Of a DNA stretch of 64,000 bases, positions 39,936-47,538 are shown piece by piece. Source of the stretch: CAYQDB01 sp964416195 (lineage in GTDB: Bacteria > Zixibacteria > MSB-5A5 > GN15 > FEB-12); assembly GCA_964416195.1 (NCBI GenBank), contig CAYQDB010000008.1, positions 62,001-126,000 on the forward strand, given 5' to 3'. The position numbers were made by a program, and so were the translations under genes. Below the pieces are notes generated by a model. That model was not told the DNA's origin. It did no database searches and saw only the letters and a list, made by a program, of their open reading frames with translations. Numbering within the stretch: the stretch's first letter is position 1; the number at the start of each line of letters is the position of its first letter.

Positions 39936-41096
39936 ATGAGAGATGTTTGTGTTGTCGGCGTCGGTATGAGTCAGTGGGGCGAGGTGTGGCGAAAATCGCT
40001 GCGCCAGCTTTTTGTCGACGCGGCTCTTAAAGCAATAAACAACTCCGGGGTTGATCACCTCGATTCACTATATGTAGGCTGCATGTCCAGTGGCTTATTT
40101 GTCGGGCAGGAACATATCGGTGCCTTGATGGCGGATTACCTGGGAATGCAGGGCCTTCCGGCACTACGGGTCGAATCGGCTTGTGCTGGCGGTGGGATGG
40201 CTGTCCGGCAGGCCTTCATCGAGGTAGCGTCGGGGATTTCCGACATTGTTATGGCTGCCGGTGTGGAAAAAATGACCGACTGTTCCGGCGACGATGCCAC
40301 CTTTGCTCTGGCAACAGCAGCCGACCAGGAATACGAGGTATTCCACGGAGCCACCTTCCCTGGTCTTTACGCCATGATGGCCCATGCCCACATGCATAAA
40401 TACGGCACTACCCGTGAGATGCTGTCGGCAGTGTCGGTAAAGAATCATAAAAACGGTGCTAAAAACCCGGTCGCTCAGTATCCGTTTGAGATTAAGCCGG
40501 AGCAGGTGGCCAAGTCAGTAATGATTGCCGATCCGCTGCATATTCTCGACTGTTCCCCGATTACTGACGGGGCCGCAGCGGTTATTGTTACAACGCAGGA
40601 AGTGGCCAAGAAGCTGGCCAAGCCATACATTAAGGTGCTTGGCTCCGGTGCGGGGACTGATGCTATGGCCCTTGCCCAGAGAAATGACATAACTACAATC
40701 AAAGCCGCTACTCTCGCTGCTGAGCGCGCTTTGAAGATGGCGAGCAAGACAATCAACGATGTGCAATTTGCCGAGGTGCATGACTGCTTTACTATTGCCG
40801 AGATTGTTCTTCTCGAATCAATGGGACTGTACGAACCCGGCAAGGCCGGTCCGGCCACGCTTGCGGGAGAGACGGCGCTGGATGGCAAGTTTCCGGTGAA
40901 CTCATCAGGCGGCCTGAAATCCAAAGGTCACCCGGTGGGAGCTACGGGAGTAGCGCAGATAGTGGAAGTGTACAAACAACTGACCGGTCGAGCGGAGAAT
41001 GGTCGACAGATTTCCGGCTCGCTAAAAATCGGTATGGCCCAGAATATGGGTGGTTCCGGAGCGTCTTCGGTTGTGCACATCATGGAGGTGGCGTGA
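39936..41096 (+). CDS. Thiolase (acetyl-CoA C-acetyltransferase, SCP2-like type) of the HMG-CoA synthase operon
   Basis: Condenses two acetyl-CoA to acetoacetyl-CoA, which the preceding enzyme uses. The active-site Cys83 lies in RVESACAGGGMA; GGLKSKGHPVGATG carries the catalytic His, and NMGGSGASSVVHI is the family C terminus. At 386 aa it matches archaeal thiolases of this operon. The ATG has AGGAGG upstream. It overlaps the DUF35 gene, TGATG. The direct chain HMGCS-thiolase-DUF35 supports a multi-enzyme complex in which DUF35 bridges the two enzymes. SCP2-type thiolases exist with other roles, but the context settles this one. Confidence 0.93.
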   Translation: MRDVCVVGVGMSQWGEVWRKSLRQLFVDAALKAINNSGVDHLDSLYVGCMSSGLFVGQEHIGALMADYLGMQGLPALRVESACAGGGMAVRQAFIEVASGISDIVMAAGVEKMTDCSGDDATFALATAADQEYEVFHGATFPGLYAMMAHAHMHKYGTTREMLSAVSVKNHKNGAKNPVAQYPFEIKPEQVAKSVMIADPLHILDCSPITDGAAAVIVTTQEVAKKLAKPYIKVLGSGAGTDAMALAQRNDITTIKAATLAAERALKMASKTINDVQFAEVHDCFTIAEIVLLESMGLYEPGKAGPATLAGETALDGKFPVNSSGGLKSKGHPVGATGVAQIVEVYKQLTGRAENGRQISGSLKIGMAQNMGGSGASSVVHIMEVA

Positions 41097-41497
41097 TGAC
41101 AATGTTCAGTTCGCGAAATTGGAGAGAGTATCCGCAGCGTTATCGGCTGGAAGCAAGCAAGTTCAAGAAAAGCGGGAAGACCTACTTCCCCCCCCGCGCC
41201 GTTGATCCGGAGACCGGAGACACGGAGTTCGAAATTGTCAAACTTCCAGATACCGGCGAGGTTCTCACGTACACGGTTATTCGTGTCGCTCCCGCACAGT
41301 GGGGAGATCAATCGCCGTATGCTCTGGCAATTGTCAAGTTAACAGATGGCACCCGCCTGATGGGTCAGATGACCGACTGCGATGTCGAAGAGGTCAAGAT
41401 CGGTATGGAAGTACGGATCGAGTTTCGCCGCGTCCAGTCCGAGGGTCATCACGGTGTCCTGAGTTACGGTTACAAGTTCGTGCCTAAGTGGTACTAA
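41096..41497 (+). CDS. DUF35 OB-fold protein of the HMG-CoA synthase complex, zinc ligands missing
   Basis: 133 aa from ATG 41096, preceded by GGAGG at 7 bases; GTG 41093 is possible but closer to that sequence. The layout is that of DUF35: rubredoxin-like ribbon (about 18-45, with the typical YFPPR at 30-34) followed by an OB fold (TGEVLTYTVIRVAP ... YALAIVKLTDGTRLMGQMTDCD ... GMEVRIEFRR). The four ribbon cysteines expected as C-x2-C ... C-x2-C are replaced: Phe23, Ser26, Asp37, Thr40 by alignment. The only Cys is in MTDCD. So this member cannot bind zinc in the normal way. In the archaeal complex the DUF35 protein links thiolase and HMGCS and binds CoA. An eight-C run at 41188-41195 falls in the YFPPR codons. 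Confidence 0.86.
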   Translation: MTMFSSRNWREYPQRYRLEASKFKKSGKTYFPPRAVDPETGDTEFEIVKLPDTGEVLTYTVIRVAPAQWGDQSPYALAIVKLTDGTRLMGQMTDCDVEEVKIGMEVRIEFRRVQSEGHHGVLSYGYKFVPKWY

Positions 41498-41589
41498 CGG
41501 CGTTTGTTTACAGAGCTGTCAGGCGGAGTGATGTTGTCTTAGAAGGCGATTATTCTTGTCTCGCGAAGGATGGGAGCTTGTCTCCCACC

Positions 41590-41720
41590 AATTACGGCGG
41601 CCATAAAGCCTGCCGCTATACGTAGTTAGTGAATGGCGAATTCATTTGGTGCCGGCCTGTTTCAACTGGAACCGACTTTTAGGACAACCTCGGATTACCT
41701 GACGGCACTTGGAATGGTGA
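41590..41720. repeat. Degenerate dispersed repeat upstream of the aminopeptidase
   Basis: Positions 41602-41650 (gccgctatacgtagttagtgaatggcgaattcattt) align with 12551-12598. Positions 41667-41697 (ccgacttttaggacaacctcgg) align with 58750-58775 and, more weakly, with 1322-1345. The start is similar to the ccgcc...gccgct units at 1048 and 38590. Confidence 0.6.
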
Positions 41721-41766
41721 TGACGTTTCTGAACAGTGATTTGCTGTAACACCAAAGGAGGATCGT

Positions 41767-42867
41767 ATGGACCCGCGTGTGCAAAAGCTGGCGAGAGTGT
41801 TGATACACTACTCCATTAAGCTCAAGAAGGGTCAACTATTCAAGATTGAGGGTGAGGTTGTTACGCTGCCATTGATAAAGGCGGTTTTTGAAGAGGCGAT
41901 GAAGGTAGGCGCCCACCCCTATACCACCATCCGGTTACCTGACAACGAGGAGACCTTTTATAAACGTGCGTCCGATGCCCAGTTGAAGTACATCTCACCT
42001 CTAGCCAGGCATGAGATCAACAAGATGGAGGCCCGTCTGGTTATTCTTGGAAGTGTGAATACCCGCTATCTCTCCGGTATCGATCCGAAGAGACAGGGTA
42101 TGCATCGGCGGTCGCAGCGGCCGCTTATTGATCGGTGGTTCAAACGCACCGCCGATAAGTCGATTTCCTGGTGTGTGACGATGTTCCCGGCTGCAGCCGA
42201 GGCGCAGGAGATTGACATGTCTCTGTCTGATTTTGAGGATTTCGTTTACCGTGCCGGTCATATACACGATGCCGACCCGGTCAAGCACTGGCAGAAAGTA
42301 GCAAGGGAGCAGAATCGGTTGGTAAGGATACTCAACAGGTTTAATCGCATCCATGTGCGTTCTGCTGACACCGATCTCAAGCTGAGGGTGAAAGGCCGCA
42401 AGTGGATCAACTGTTCCGGTACGGAGAACTTTCCTGATGGTGAGATTTTTACCAGCCCGCTTGAGAACTCGGCCGAAGGTTTCATAAGTTACAGCTTCCC
42501 CGCGGTGTACATGGGTCGAGAGGTCGAGAACGTTCGACTGGAATTCAAACATGGCAGGGTTGTGAAGGAGACGGCCGGAAAGAACCTGTCATATCTGGAG
42601 AGCATGCTTGATGTGGACAAAGGCGCTCGCTACATCGGTGAGTTTGCGATCGGGACCAACTATGCTATAAAGCGGTTCTCAAAGAACATTCTGTTTGACG
42701 AAAAGATCGGTGGAACCTGCCACGTGGCTGTAGGGGCTTCCATCCCGGAGTCGGGAGGTAAGAACAAAAGCTCGCTCCACTGGGATATGGTCTGTGATCT
42801 GAGGAAGGATAGTGAGATTGTTGCTGACGGGAAGGTGATTTATCGGAACGGGAAATTCACTATCTGA
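41767..42867 (+). CDS. Aminopeptidase, M29 (thermophilic metallo-aminopeptidase) family
   Basis: A two-metal aminopeptidase of 366 aa. The N-terminal Rossmann-like half has the family VLIHYSIKLKKGQLFKIEG start. The metal-site half shows NFPDGEIFTSP (Glu ligand), IGEFAIGTNYA (Glu ligand), GGTCHVAVGASIPESGG and SSLHWDMVCDL (His and Asp ligands). AGGAGG precedes the ATG by 6 bases. It is separated from the mevalonate operon by a 269-base repeat-bearing gap and ends at a strong terminator, so it is likely transcribed alone. The physiological substrates are not defined by sequence. Confidence 0.94.
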   Translation: MDPRVQKLARVLIHYSIKLKKGQLFKIEGEVVTLPLIKAVFEEAMKVGAHPYTTIRLPDNEETFYKRASDAQLKYISPLARHEINKMEARLVILGSVNTRYLSGIDPKRQGMHRRSQRPLIDRWFKRTADKSISWCVTMFPAAAEAQEIDMSLSDFEDFVYRAGHIHDADPVKHWQKVAREQNRLVRILNRFNRIHVRSADTDLKLRVKGRKWINCSGTENFPDGEIFTSPLENSAEGFISYSFPAVYMGREVENVRLEFKHGRVVKETAGKNLSYLESMLDVDKGARYIGEFAIGTNYAIKRFSKNILFDEKIGGTCHVAVGASIPESGGKNKSSLHWDMVCDLRKDSEIVADGKVIYRNGKFTI

Positions 42868-42890
42868 AATCGGGATATGATTCAAAGAGA

Positions 42891-42920
42891 AAAGCCGGCG
42901 TCAGTGACGCCGGCTTTTTT
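42891..42920. terminator. Bidirectional terminator between aminopeptidase and subtilase genes
   Basis: AAAGCCGGCGTC and GACGCCGGCTTT form a 12-bp perfect stem with a 3-base loop and T6 on the plus strand. The minus strand has A-T pairs but fewer Ts. It lies between the convergent genes ending at 42867 and 42937. Confidence 0.92.
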
Positions 42921-42936
42921 GCTTTCAATATCCACT

Positions 42937-45312
42937 TTAAGGTGTGGCTGGCGGCGTGCCACCCAGGAAGAGGTACGCGACCAGGTAGGTTATGTCCTCT
43001 ACGGTAAAGGTGTAATCTGAGTTCACGTCGCCGGCTTGTAATGACACCGGCGGCGGGCCGCTCAGGAAGAGATGGGCCACGAGGTAGGTTAAGTCGGCTA
43101 CGTTGATTGACTGGCTATAGTCGGCGTCCCCCCTGATGACTGTTATGGTGTGAATGGTTCCGGAATGGAATACCGGCTCGTAGCTAAGCATGTCGGAGGT
43201 TAGCTCTAAGGCATGAATCCCTTTAGTTGTGTCAACGTTGTTGCTCAAGCCTCCGAATGCATAGGGGTCAAGGGTGAAATAGATCTTTAACACCTCTCCG
43301 GAGCCAGGTTGCAGCGGTGGGGAACCGCCACCATCGTCGGCGATTATCTGCACGGTGTATTTGTTGTTGGATGCGTCCCAGAGCAGGAATCTCAGCTTCT
43401 CGAAATAGGCCGTGCGGCTTCCCAATGACACTGAATCGAACGACATGGCCAGTGGAGCTGAACCTTCGAACCTGAAGGGAATCACAAGATTCTCCAGGTC
43501 CTGGGAGTTCACCACGTCCACGGACATGACAGCCTGGTGCCCGGCGAAAGCCGAGTCAGTTCTGAATGTGGCCGTATCACCCAGCAGAATAATGTACTTG
43601 GCTTTTTCTCTGGTAATATCGCCGTAAGTGCTTGCGATGGTCAATGAGACGTCGTATGCACCGGCGTCGGCATAGTAATGGGATGGGTTTTGGGTGTGGG
43701 AGGAATCGCCGTCGCCGAAAGACCAGGCCCAGGAGCTGGGGGCTATGGTAGAACTATCGTAAAACTGGATGGTTAATGGAGCCTCGCCGAACGTCACATC
43801 CGCATAGAAATTAGCACCCCAGCCCAACGCAGCGTTTACATCGATAATGCCCCAGCCGTAGATGTTGTTTGGCGTGGCTGCATTGTCGGCGGTCTCCATC
43901 AGGGCCTGGCGGATCAACTGTGGGCCAAAATACGGTTGAGCCTGGACCAGTAGACAGGCAGCCCCGGCCACAAGAGGCGTTGCCAGGGAAGTGCCGCCAA
44001 CAGCGCCATAGCTGTCGTCGGACGACGATGTTGCACAAGCCGTGGATACCCCTCTAGCACAAACCTCAGGTTTGGTTCGACCATCGTACGTCGCCCCCCG
44101 TGATGAGAACGAGGCAATCATCCCTGCGGAGTTGACTGCCCCAACCGCCAGTATATCAAAGGCGTCTGCCGGCGCCAGGAGGGTTCCAGAACTTGGGCCG
44201 CTGTTGCCCATGGCGTTGCAGACCACGATTCCCAGACCGGCGGCGGTATTGGCGGCTAAAGTGATGGTGGCAGTGTTGCCGTCTAAGTCTTCGTAGGTGT
44301 ACCAGTCAGAATAGCACAGAGAGGATGTTACCACGTCGGCTCCCAGCGTATCCGCCCACTCCAGCGCCGCCACCCAGTTGTCTTCTTCGACCGGCGTCTC
44401 TGAGCGGACATCCTCCGTTTTGGCCAGCAGGAAATTGGCCTTAAAGGCAGGACCGTACTGGACGCCGTCTTTGTGTCCGCCGGAAGTGGACCAGATATAT
44501 GTGCCGTGATTCCACTGGCTGGACCAGTCTTCCGGCTCATTGGCGGTGTTGCTATCATTGAAAACGAAGTCCCATTCAGCGAGCACTCGGCCTTCGGTGT
44601 AGTGGGGCGCGAAGACTTCGTGAGATTTGCGGTACCCGGTGTCGAAGATCGCCAGGGTTACCCCTTCCCCATGGTATCCTTTTTCGTGCACGGCCGGCAC
44701 ATTGATCTGTTGAAGCTGCGCGTAGGAGTTACCATAGTTTAGAGCGTCAGGGGCCAGTGATTGTCGGCTGGTCGAATCGTTACGAATTGGCTTAGCTTTT
44801 TCCGGCTCACTGCTGAAGCCTGCTACCGGCTTAATCTGCAATACAAACGGCAGGGCGCCAATCTCCTCAAGTTTCTTAATGGAGATTTCAAAGCTGGCAG
44901 CGTTGAGCCATCGGGATTGTCGCCTTAGTTTACCGCCGTGGTTGATTATCTCATCTATGTAGCCCTGAGCAACCGGCAGATCGGCAAAGACCACATGATC
45001 CATCCCCACCTTGGCCCGTCTTTTCATCACCTTCTCGCTGAGCCTAACAGAGGCCGCTTTGGCATTGAACTCTTCCTTGCTGAAAATGCCTTTGTCGGTG
45101 AAGAAGACCCAGACCTTGGCAGTTTGACTGTCTCTGCGAACCAGGTAGTCTTGAGCTCTTGCCGAGAGAGGCTCAGTCCCTTTTTCCAGAACTACAGGAC
45201 CTTCAACCAAAAAGGATGGGGTGTTTTTGCCCGTGACCGGAGTAGTCGACAGAAATAACAGGATTGTGATTAAAGTAAACGGGTACAGAAGCTTCCTGAC
45301 ACTATGGTTCAT
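42937..45312 (-). CDS. Secreted subtilisin-like (S8) protease with PKD, cohesin-like and dockerin domains
   Basis: 791 aa. Signal peptide at about 1-28. Inhibitor-like pro-region to about 185. The S8 catalytic domain spans about 200-485: Asp in LAIFDTGYRKSH, His in NHGTYIWSTSGG, Ser in GGTSLATPLVAG. A PKD domain follows (about 505-590: FGEAPLTIQFYDSST ... WSFGDGDSSHTQNPSHYY). Next is a beta domain of cohesin-like pattern (about 590-725: AGHQAVMSVDVVNSQDLENLVIPFRF ... GSGEVLKIYFTLDP). The C terminus has two dockerin repeats (GDADYSQSINVADLTYLVAHL and GDVNSDYTFTVEDITYLVAYL). Both a cohesin-like and a dockerin module in one chain is unusual; a cell-bound or self-associating role is possible. Confidence 0.9.
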   Translation of the reverse strand: MNHSVRKLLYPFTLITILLFLSTTPVTGKNTPSFLVEGPVVLEKGTEPLSARAQDYLVRRDSQTAKVWVFFTDKGIFSKEEFNAKAASVRLSEKVMKRRAKVGMDHVVFADLPVAQGYIDEIINHGGKLRRQSRWLNAASFEISIKKLEEIGALPFVLQIKPVAGFSSEPEKAKPIRNDSTSRQSLAPDALNYGNSYAQLQQINVPAVHEKGYHGEGVTLAIFDTGYRKSHEVFAPHYTEGRVLAEWDFVFNDSNTANEPEDWSSQWNHGTYIWSTSGGHKDGVQYGPAFKANFLLAKTEDVRSETPVEEDNWVAALEWADTLGADVVTSSLCYSDWYTYEDLDGNTATITLAANTAAGLGIVVCNAMGNSGPSSGTLLAPADAFDILAVGAVNSAGMIASFSSRGATYDGRTKPEVCARGVSTACATSSSDDSYGAVGGTSLATPLVAGAACLLVQAQPYFGPQLIRQALMETADNAATPNNIYGWGIIDVNAALGWGANFYADVTFGEAPLTIQFYDSSTIAPSSWAWSFGDGDSSHTQNPSHYYADAGAYDVSLTIASTYGDITREKAKYIILLGDTATFRTDSAFAGHQAVMSVDVVNSQDLENLVIPFRFEGSAPLAMSFDSVSLGSRTAYFEKLRFLLWDASNNKYTVQIIADDGGGSPPLQPGSGEVLKIYFTLDPYAFGGLSNNVDTTKGIHALELTSDMLSYEPVFHSGTIHTITVIRGDADYSQSINVADLTYLVAHLFLSGPPPVSLQAGDVNSDYTFTVEDITYLVAYLFLGGTPPATP

Positions 45313-45591
45313 TAGGTGATCCCTTTCACTGAGATTTGTCGTTTAGCTTTTCATGTTGAATGACATGTACTTAATAATAAGGTAGATTCATTTCCGCATT
45401 TGTCAACACCAAATTGCCGGTCTCCAACTACATGTGGGATAAGTCCCATACTTTCTAATGTGATAAGGTGACGGCTGGTTACACCATCATATAAGTTCCA
45501 CTCTGTATTCGTCATTCTAATGTCATATCGGATAAGATGATACCCGGCGTTAGGTGGTGTTTCGTGCATTTCTCGGGGAGGGGCACAGATT
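45313..45591. other. Divergent intergenic region between protease and pilus genes
   Basis: No gene seen in these 279 bases. Similar sequences ttctaatgtgataaggtga (45455-45473) and ttctaatgtcatatcggataagatga (45515-45540) suggest a repeated site, but I cannot name a regulator. A promoter must lie here for each direction; none stands out. Confidence 0.35.
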
Positions 45592-45690
45592 ATGCTCAGT
45601 CGGATTATGAGACCGCGACAGGAGTATCTGAAAGTTATTGGAGAACAGATAATGGCTGCAATTGACCGGTCTTTTGGGCTGATGAAGTAA
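45592..45690 (+). CDS. Possible 32-residue protein in front of the pilin gene
   Basis: Frame ATG 45592 to TAA 45690, preceded by GGAGGGG 8 bases upstream, a good Shine-Dalgarno match. The short product has a cationic start (MLSRIMRPRQEYLKVIGEQ) and ends in RSFGLMK. It could form an amphipathic helix. It ends 13 bases before the pilin ATG at 45704, whose own AGGTGG lies in that gap. I do not recognise it. It may be a leader ORF that couples translation, or chance. Confidence 0.4.
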   Translation: MLSRIMRPRQEYLKVIGEQIMAAIDRSFGLMK

Positions 45691-45703
45691 GGTGGTGAAG
45701 AAA

Positions 45704-46210
45704 ATGAGAATCAGGTTTCGTTCAAACTGCGGTATCACTTTAATCGAGATGCTGATTACTGTAGTGATAATTGGAGTTATCTCCGGTATGGCTGTGCCTC
45801 GATTCCAGGCAGCTTGGGAGAAGCTCAGGATCAGGGGGGCCGACCGGGACACAGTTTCAACGCTTCGTCTAGCCCGATCTATGGCTATCACCGGCAAGGA
45901 CCCCTATGGGGTTTACTTTGACGGCAACGCCCTGACCATCACTCTGTTCAAAGATGTTGTGAATCCCAGCTCTAGCGTGTTTGAATCGGGCGATTCGGTG
46001 ATAAGAATTGATACTCTTCCAGGTGAGTTCAATTATCTGGGAACTGACATGTCTAATGATGTTGTAGTTTTTCGGCCCAACGGTTCGGCCAGTTTTGTGG
46101 GTGGCGGCAATATTTCCAGCATGGCTAGTACAGAAACGGTGGTGGGGATTCTGACTCACAATGTGCTGGCCTCTACCGGGCGAATTCAGTCCAGTTCAAG
46201 CTACTATTAG
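45704..46210 (+). CDS. Type IV pilin-like protein with prepilin cleavage site (GspH/FimT type)
   Basis: 168 aa. Residues 9-13 form the prepilin peptidase site: Gly before ITLIEML, with the conserved Glu five residues after the cut (the sequence is CGITLIEMLITVVIIGVISG). The hydrophobic helix then leads to a beta-rich C-terminal domain. The FimT/GspH resemblance comes from the body (NALTITLFK ... FRPNGSASFVGG), typical of minor pseudopilins. ATG 45704 has AGGTGG at 8 bases and is preferred to the GTG at 45692. It precedes the pilMNOPQ genes by 272 bases with a terminator between, so it is a separate transcript. No major pilin or assembly ATPase is in the window. Confidence 0.85.
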   Translation: MRIRFRSNCGITLIEMLITVVIIGVISGMAVPRFQAAWEKLRIRGADRDTVSTLRLARSMAITGKDPYGVYFDGNALTITLFKDVVNPSSSVFESGDSVIRIDTLPGEFNYLGTDMSNDVVVFRPNGSASFVGGGNISSMASTETVVGILTHNVLASTGRIQSSSSYY

Positions 46211-46240
46211 GGCATTCCTCTTTATTACCCATCCTCCGGC

Positions 46241-46270
46241 AGGCCTCTCCTTCTTGGGAGAGGCCTTATT
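46241..46270 (+). terminator. Rho-independent terminator between the pilin and pilM
   Basis: AGGCCTCTCC and GGAGAGGCCT form a 10-bp perfect stem with a 6-base loop, followed by TATTCTTT. It ends the pilin transcript. Confidence 0.85.
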
Positions 46271-46414
46271 CTTTGCCAATGATTTAAAGCCCCTTTCGAT
46301 TTCCTTAAAGGGACGTCCTCCGAAAGCCGATAACTACTCTATCCATATTTTGGTTGGGGCAGTTATCTGCTATCCGGCTGGAGCAAGAGGCGTTTTTTTC
46401 AGAGGAGTCGTTAA

Positions 46415-46501
46415 ATGGCAGTTGATAATGCCGATAAATCAAACATAGCAAAGAGCGCGAATTCTAAGCAAAGAGAAGCATATGTTTTCACGCAAAAGTA
46501 A
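46415..46501 (+). CDS. Possible 28-residue ORF overlapping the pilM start
   Basis: ATG 46415 with AGAGGAG 7 bases upstream, far better than the signal for pilM itself. The product is hydrophilic (MAVDNADKSNIAKSANSKQ, then REAYVFTQK). Its stop at 46499-46501 is 18 bases inside pilM, in another frame. Translating it would bring ribosomes across the pilM start. It may be a coupling ORF; unknown otherwise. Confidence 0.4.
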   Translation: MAVDNADKSNIAKSANSKQREAYVFTQK

Positions 46502-47531
46502 AAGCACCGTTGGGTTGGACGTTGGCGCTTCCTCGATCAAGCTTGTGAAGCTGGATCATGTCAACTCGGGTCACTCTATCGCTGCTATCGGTATCCGCGA
46601 GCTGCCTCCGGAATCGATAGTAGCCGGTGAAATCCGGGACCGGGAAGCGGTTATATTTAACATTCAGTCGCTGGTAGACCAGACCGATCCCAAGATCAGG
46701 GATGTGGTAGTGTCGGTTTCTGGTCACGGCGTTATAACCGACCGCTTCACCATCGACAAAAAAACGGGAGCCGAGGCCGAGCAGGCTATCCTGTTCGAGA
46801 CTGAGCAGCGGGCGCCCTTTGATGTTGAAGATGTCAGCCTTCACTATCATATAATCAAGGTTGACGACGAAACCAACAAGATGGATGTCCTGTTAGTAGC
46901 AGCCCGCAAGGAGTTTCTGCTGTCGTTTCTGGAGCTGATCACGGACTGTGGCTTGCGGCCGGTTATTGTCGATGACGACGCCCTTGCCGTTTACAACGCC
47001 TATGAGCAGAACTATGAAGTTGATCCCTCTCGGACAACAGCGCTGATCAACCTCGGTTACGACGTGACCAATGTTACCTATATCGCCGACGGGTTTTATC
47101 AGTCAACCCGTGATGTCTCAGCAGGGACGCGGGAAATCTATAACGCTATTCAGAAGGAATTCCGATTAAATCCGGAACTGACCAGCAAGGCCATCAAAGG
47201 CGAAATGGCCGACTCGATTGACCAGGACATGCTCAAAGCCACAATTATCTCAGCTACCGATGAGCTTACGTCCGGCATTGAACTGGCCTTCTCCTATTTC
47301 AAGTCCCAGGCAAAAGTGGATACCATTGACTGGGTCGTTCTATCCGGCGGCGGCTCGCTGGTACCGTATCTTCCAGACTTCTTGCAGTCGAAGCTTAATG
47401 TACCTTTGGAGATAGCTAATCCCTTACGCAAGATCGACTATGATCCGGAACTGTGGCAGTATCTGCAGCCGGAGAAGATCGCTCCTCTGTTGACCGTTCC
47501 AATTGGTCTGGCGATGCGGAAGGTGAGGTAA
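46482..47531 (+). CDS. pilM: Type IV pilus assembly protein PilM
   Basis: An actin-like cytoplasmic ATPase-fold protein that ties the pilus machine to the inner membrane. N terminus KSTVGLDVGASSIKLVKLD is typical of PilM/FtsA-like nucleotide binding; the body has VVSVSGHGVITDRF, the phosphate loop-like ALINLGYDVTNVTYIADG, VLSGGGSLVPYLPDF. 349 aa, normal length. It begins the pilMNOPQ run with gaps of 7, 13, 15 and 16 bases. The start ATG 46482 has only weak purine sequence upstream and lies within the 28-codon ORF described above. Confidence 0.95.
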   Translation: MFSRKSKSTVGLDVGASSIKLVKLDHVNSGHSIAAIGIRELPPESIVAGEIRDREAVIFNIQSLVDQTDPKIRDVVVSVSGHGVITDRFTIDKKTGAEAEQAILFETEQRAPFDVEDVSLHYHIIKVDDETNKMDVLLVAARKEFLLSFLELITDCGLRPVIVDDDALAVYNAYEQNYEVDPSRTTALINLGYDVTNVTYIADGFYQSTRDVSAGTREIYNAIQKEFRLNPELTSKAIKGEMADSIDQDMLKATIISATDELTSGIELAFSYFKSQAKVDTIDWVVLSGGGSLVPYLPDFLQSKLNVPLEIANPLRKIDYDPELWQYLQPEKIAPLLTVPIGLAMRKVR

Positions 47532-47538
47532 GGATCAT

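Noticed and set aside
46355..46371. Sigma-54 site upstream of pilM
   Set aside because: GG-N10-GC spacing can be found (GGGGCAGTTATCTGC), but most other consensus positions do not match.
46271..46412. Possible riboswitch upstream of pilM
   Set aside because: The stretch has stems (CCCTTT/AAAGGG, GATAACT/AGTTATC) and a GGACG, but the core of the cyclic-di-GMP classes is not present. Left as unassigned structured leader at most.
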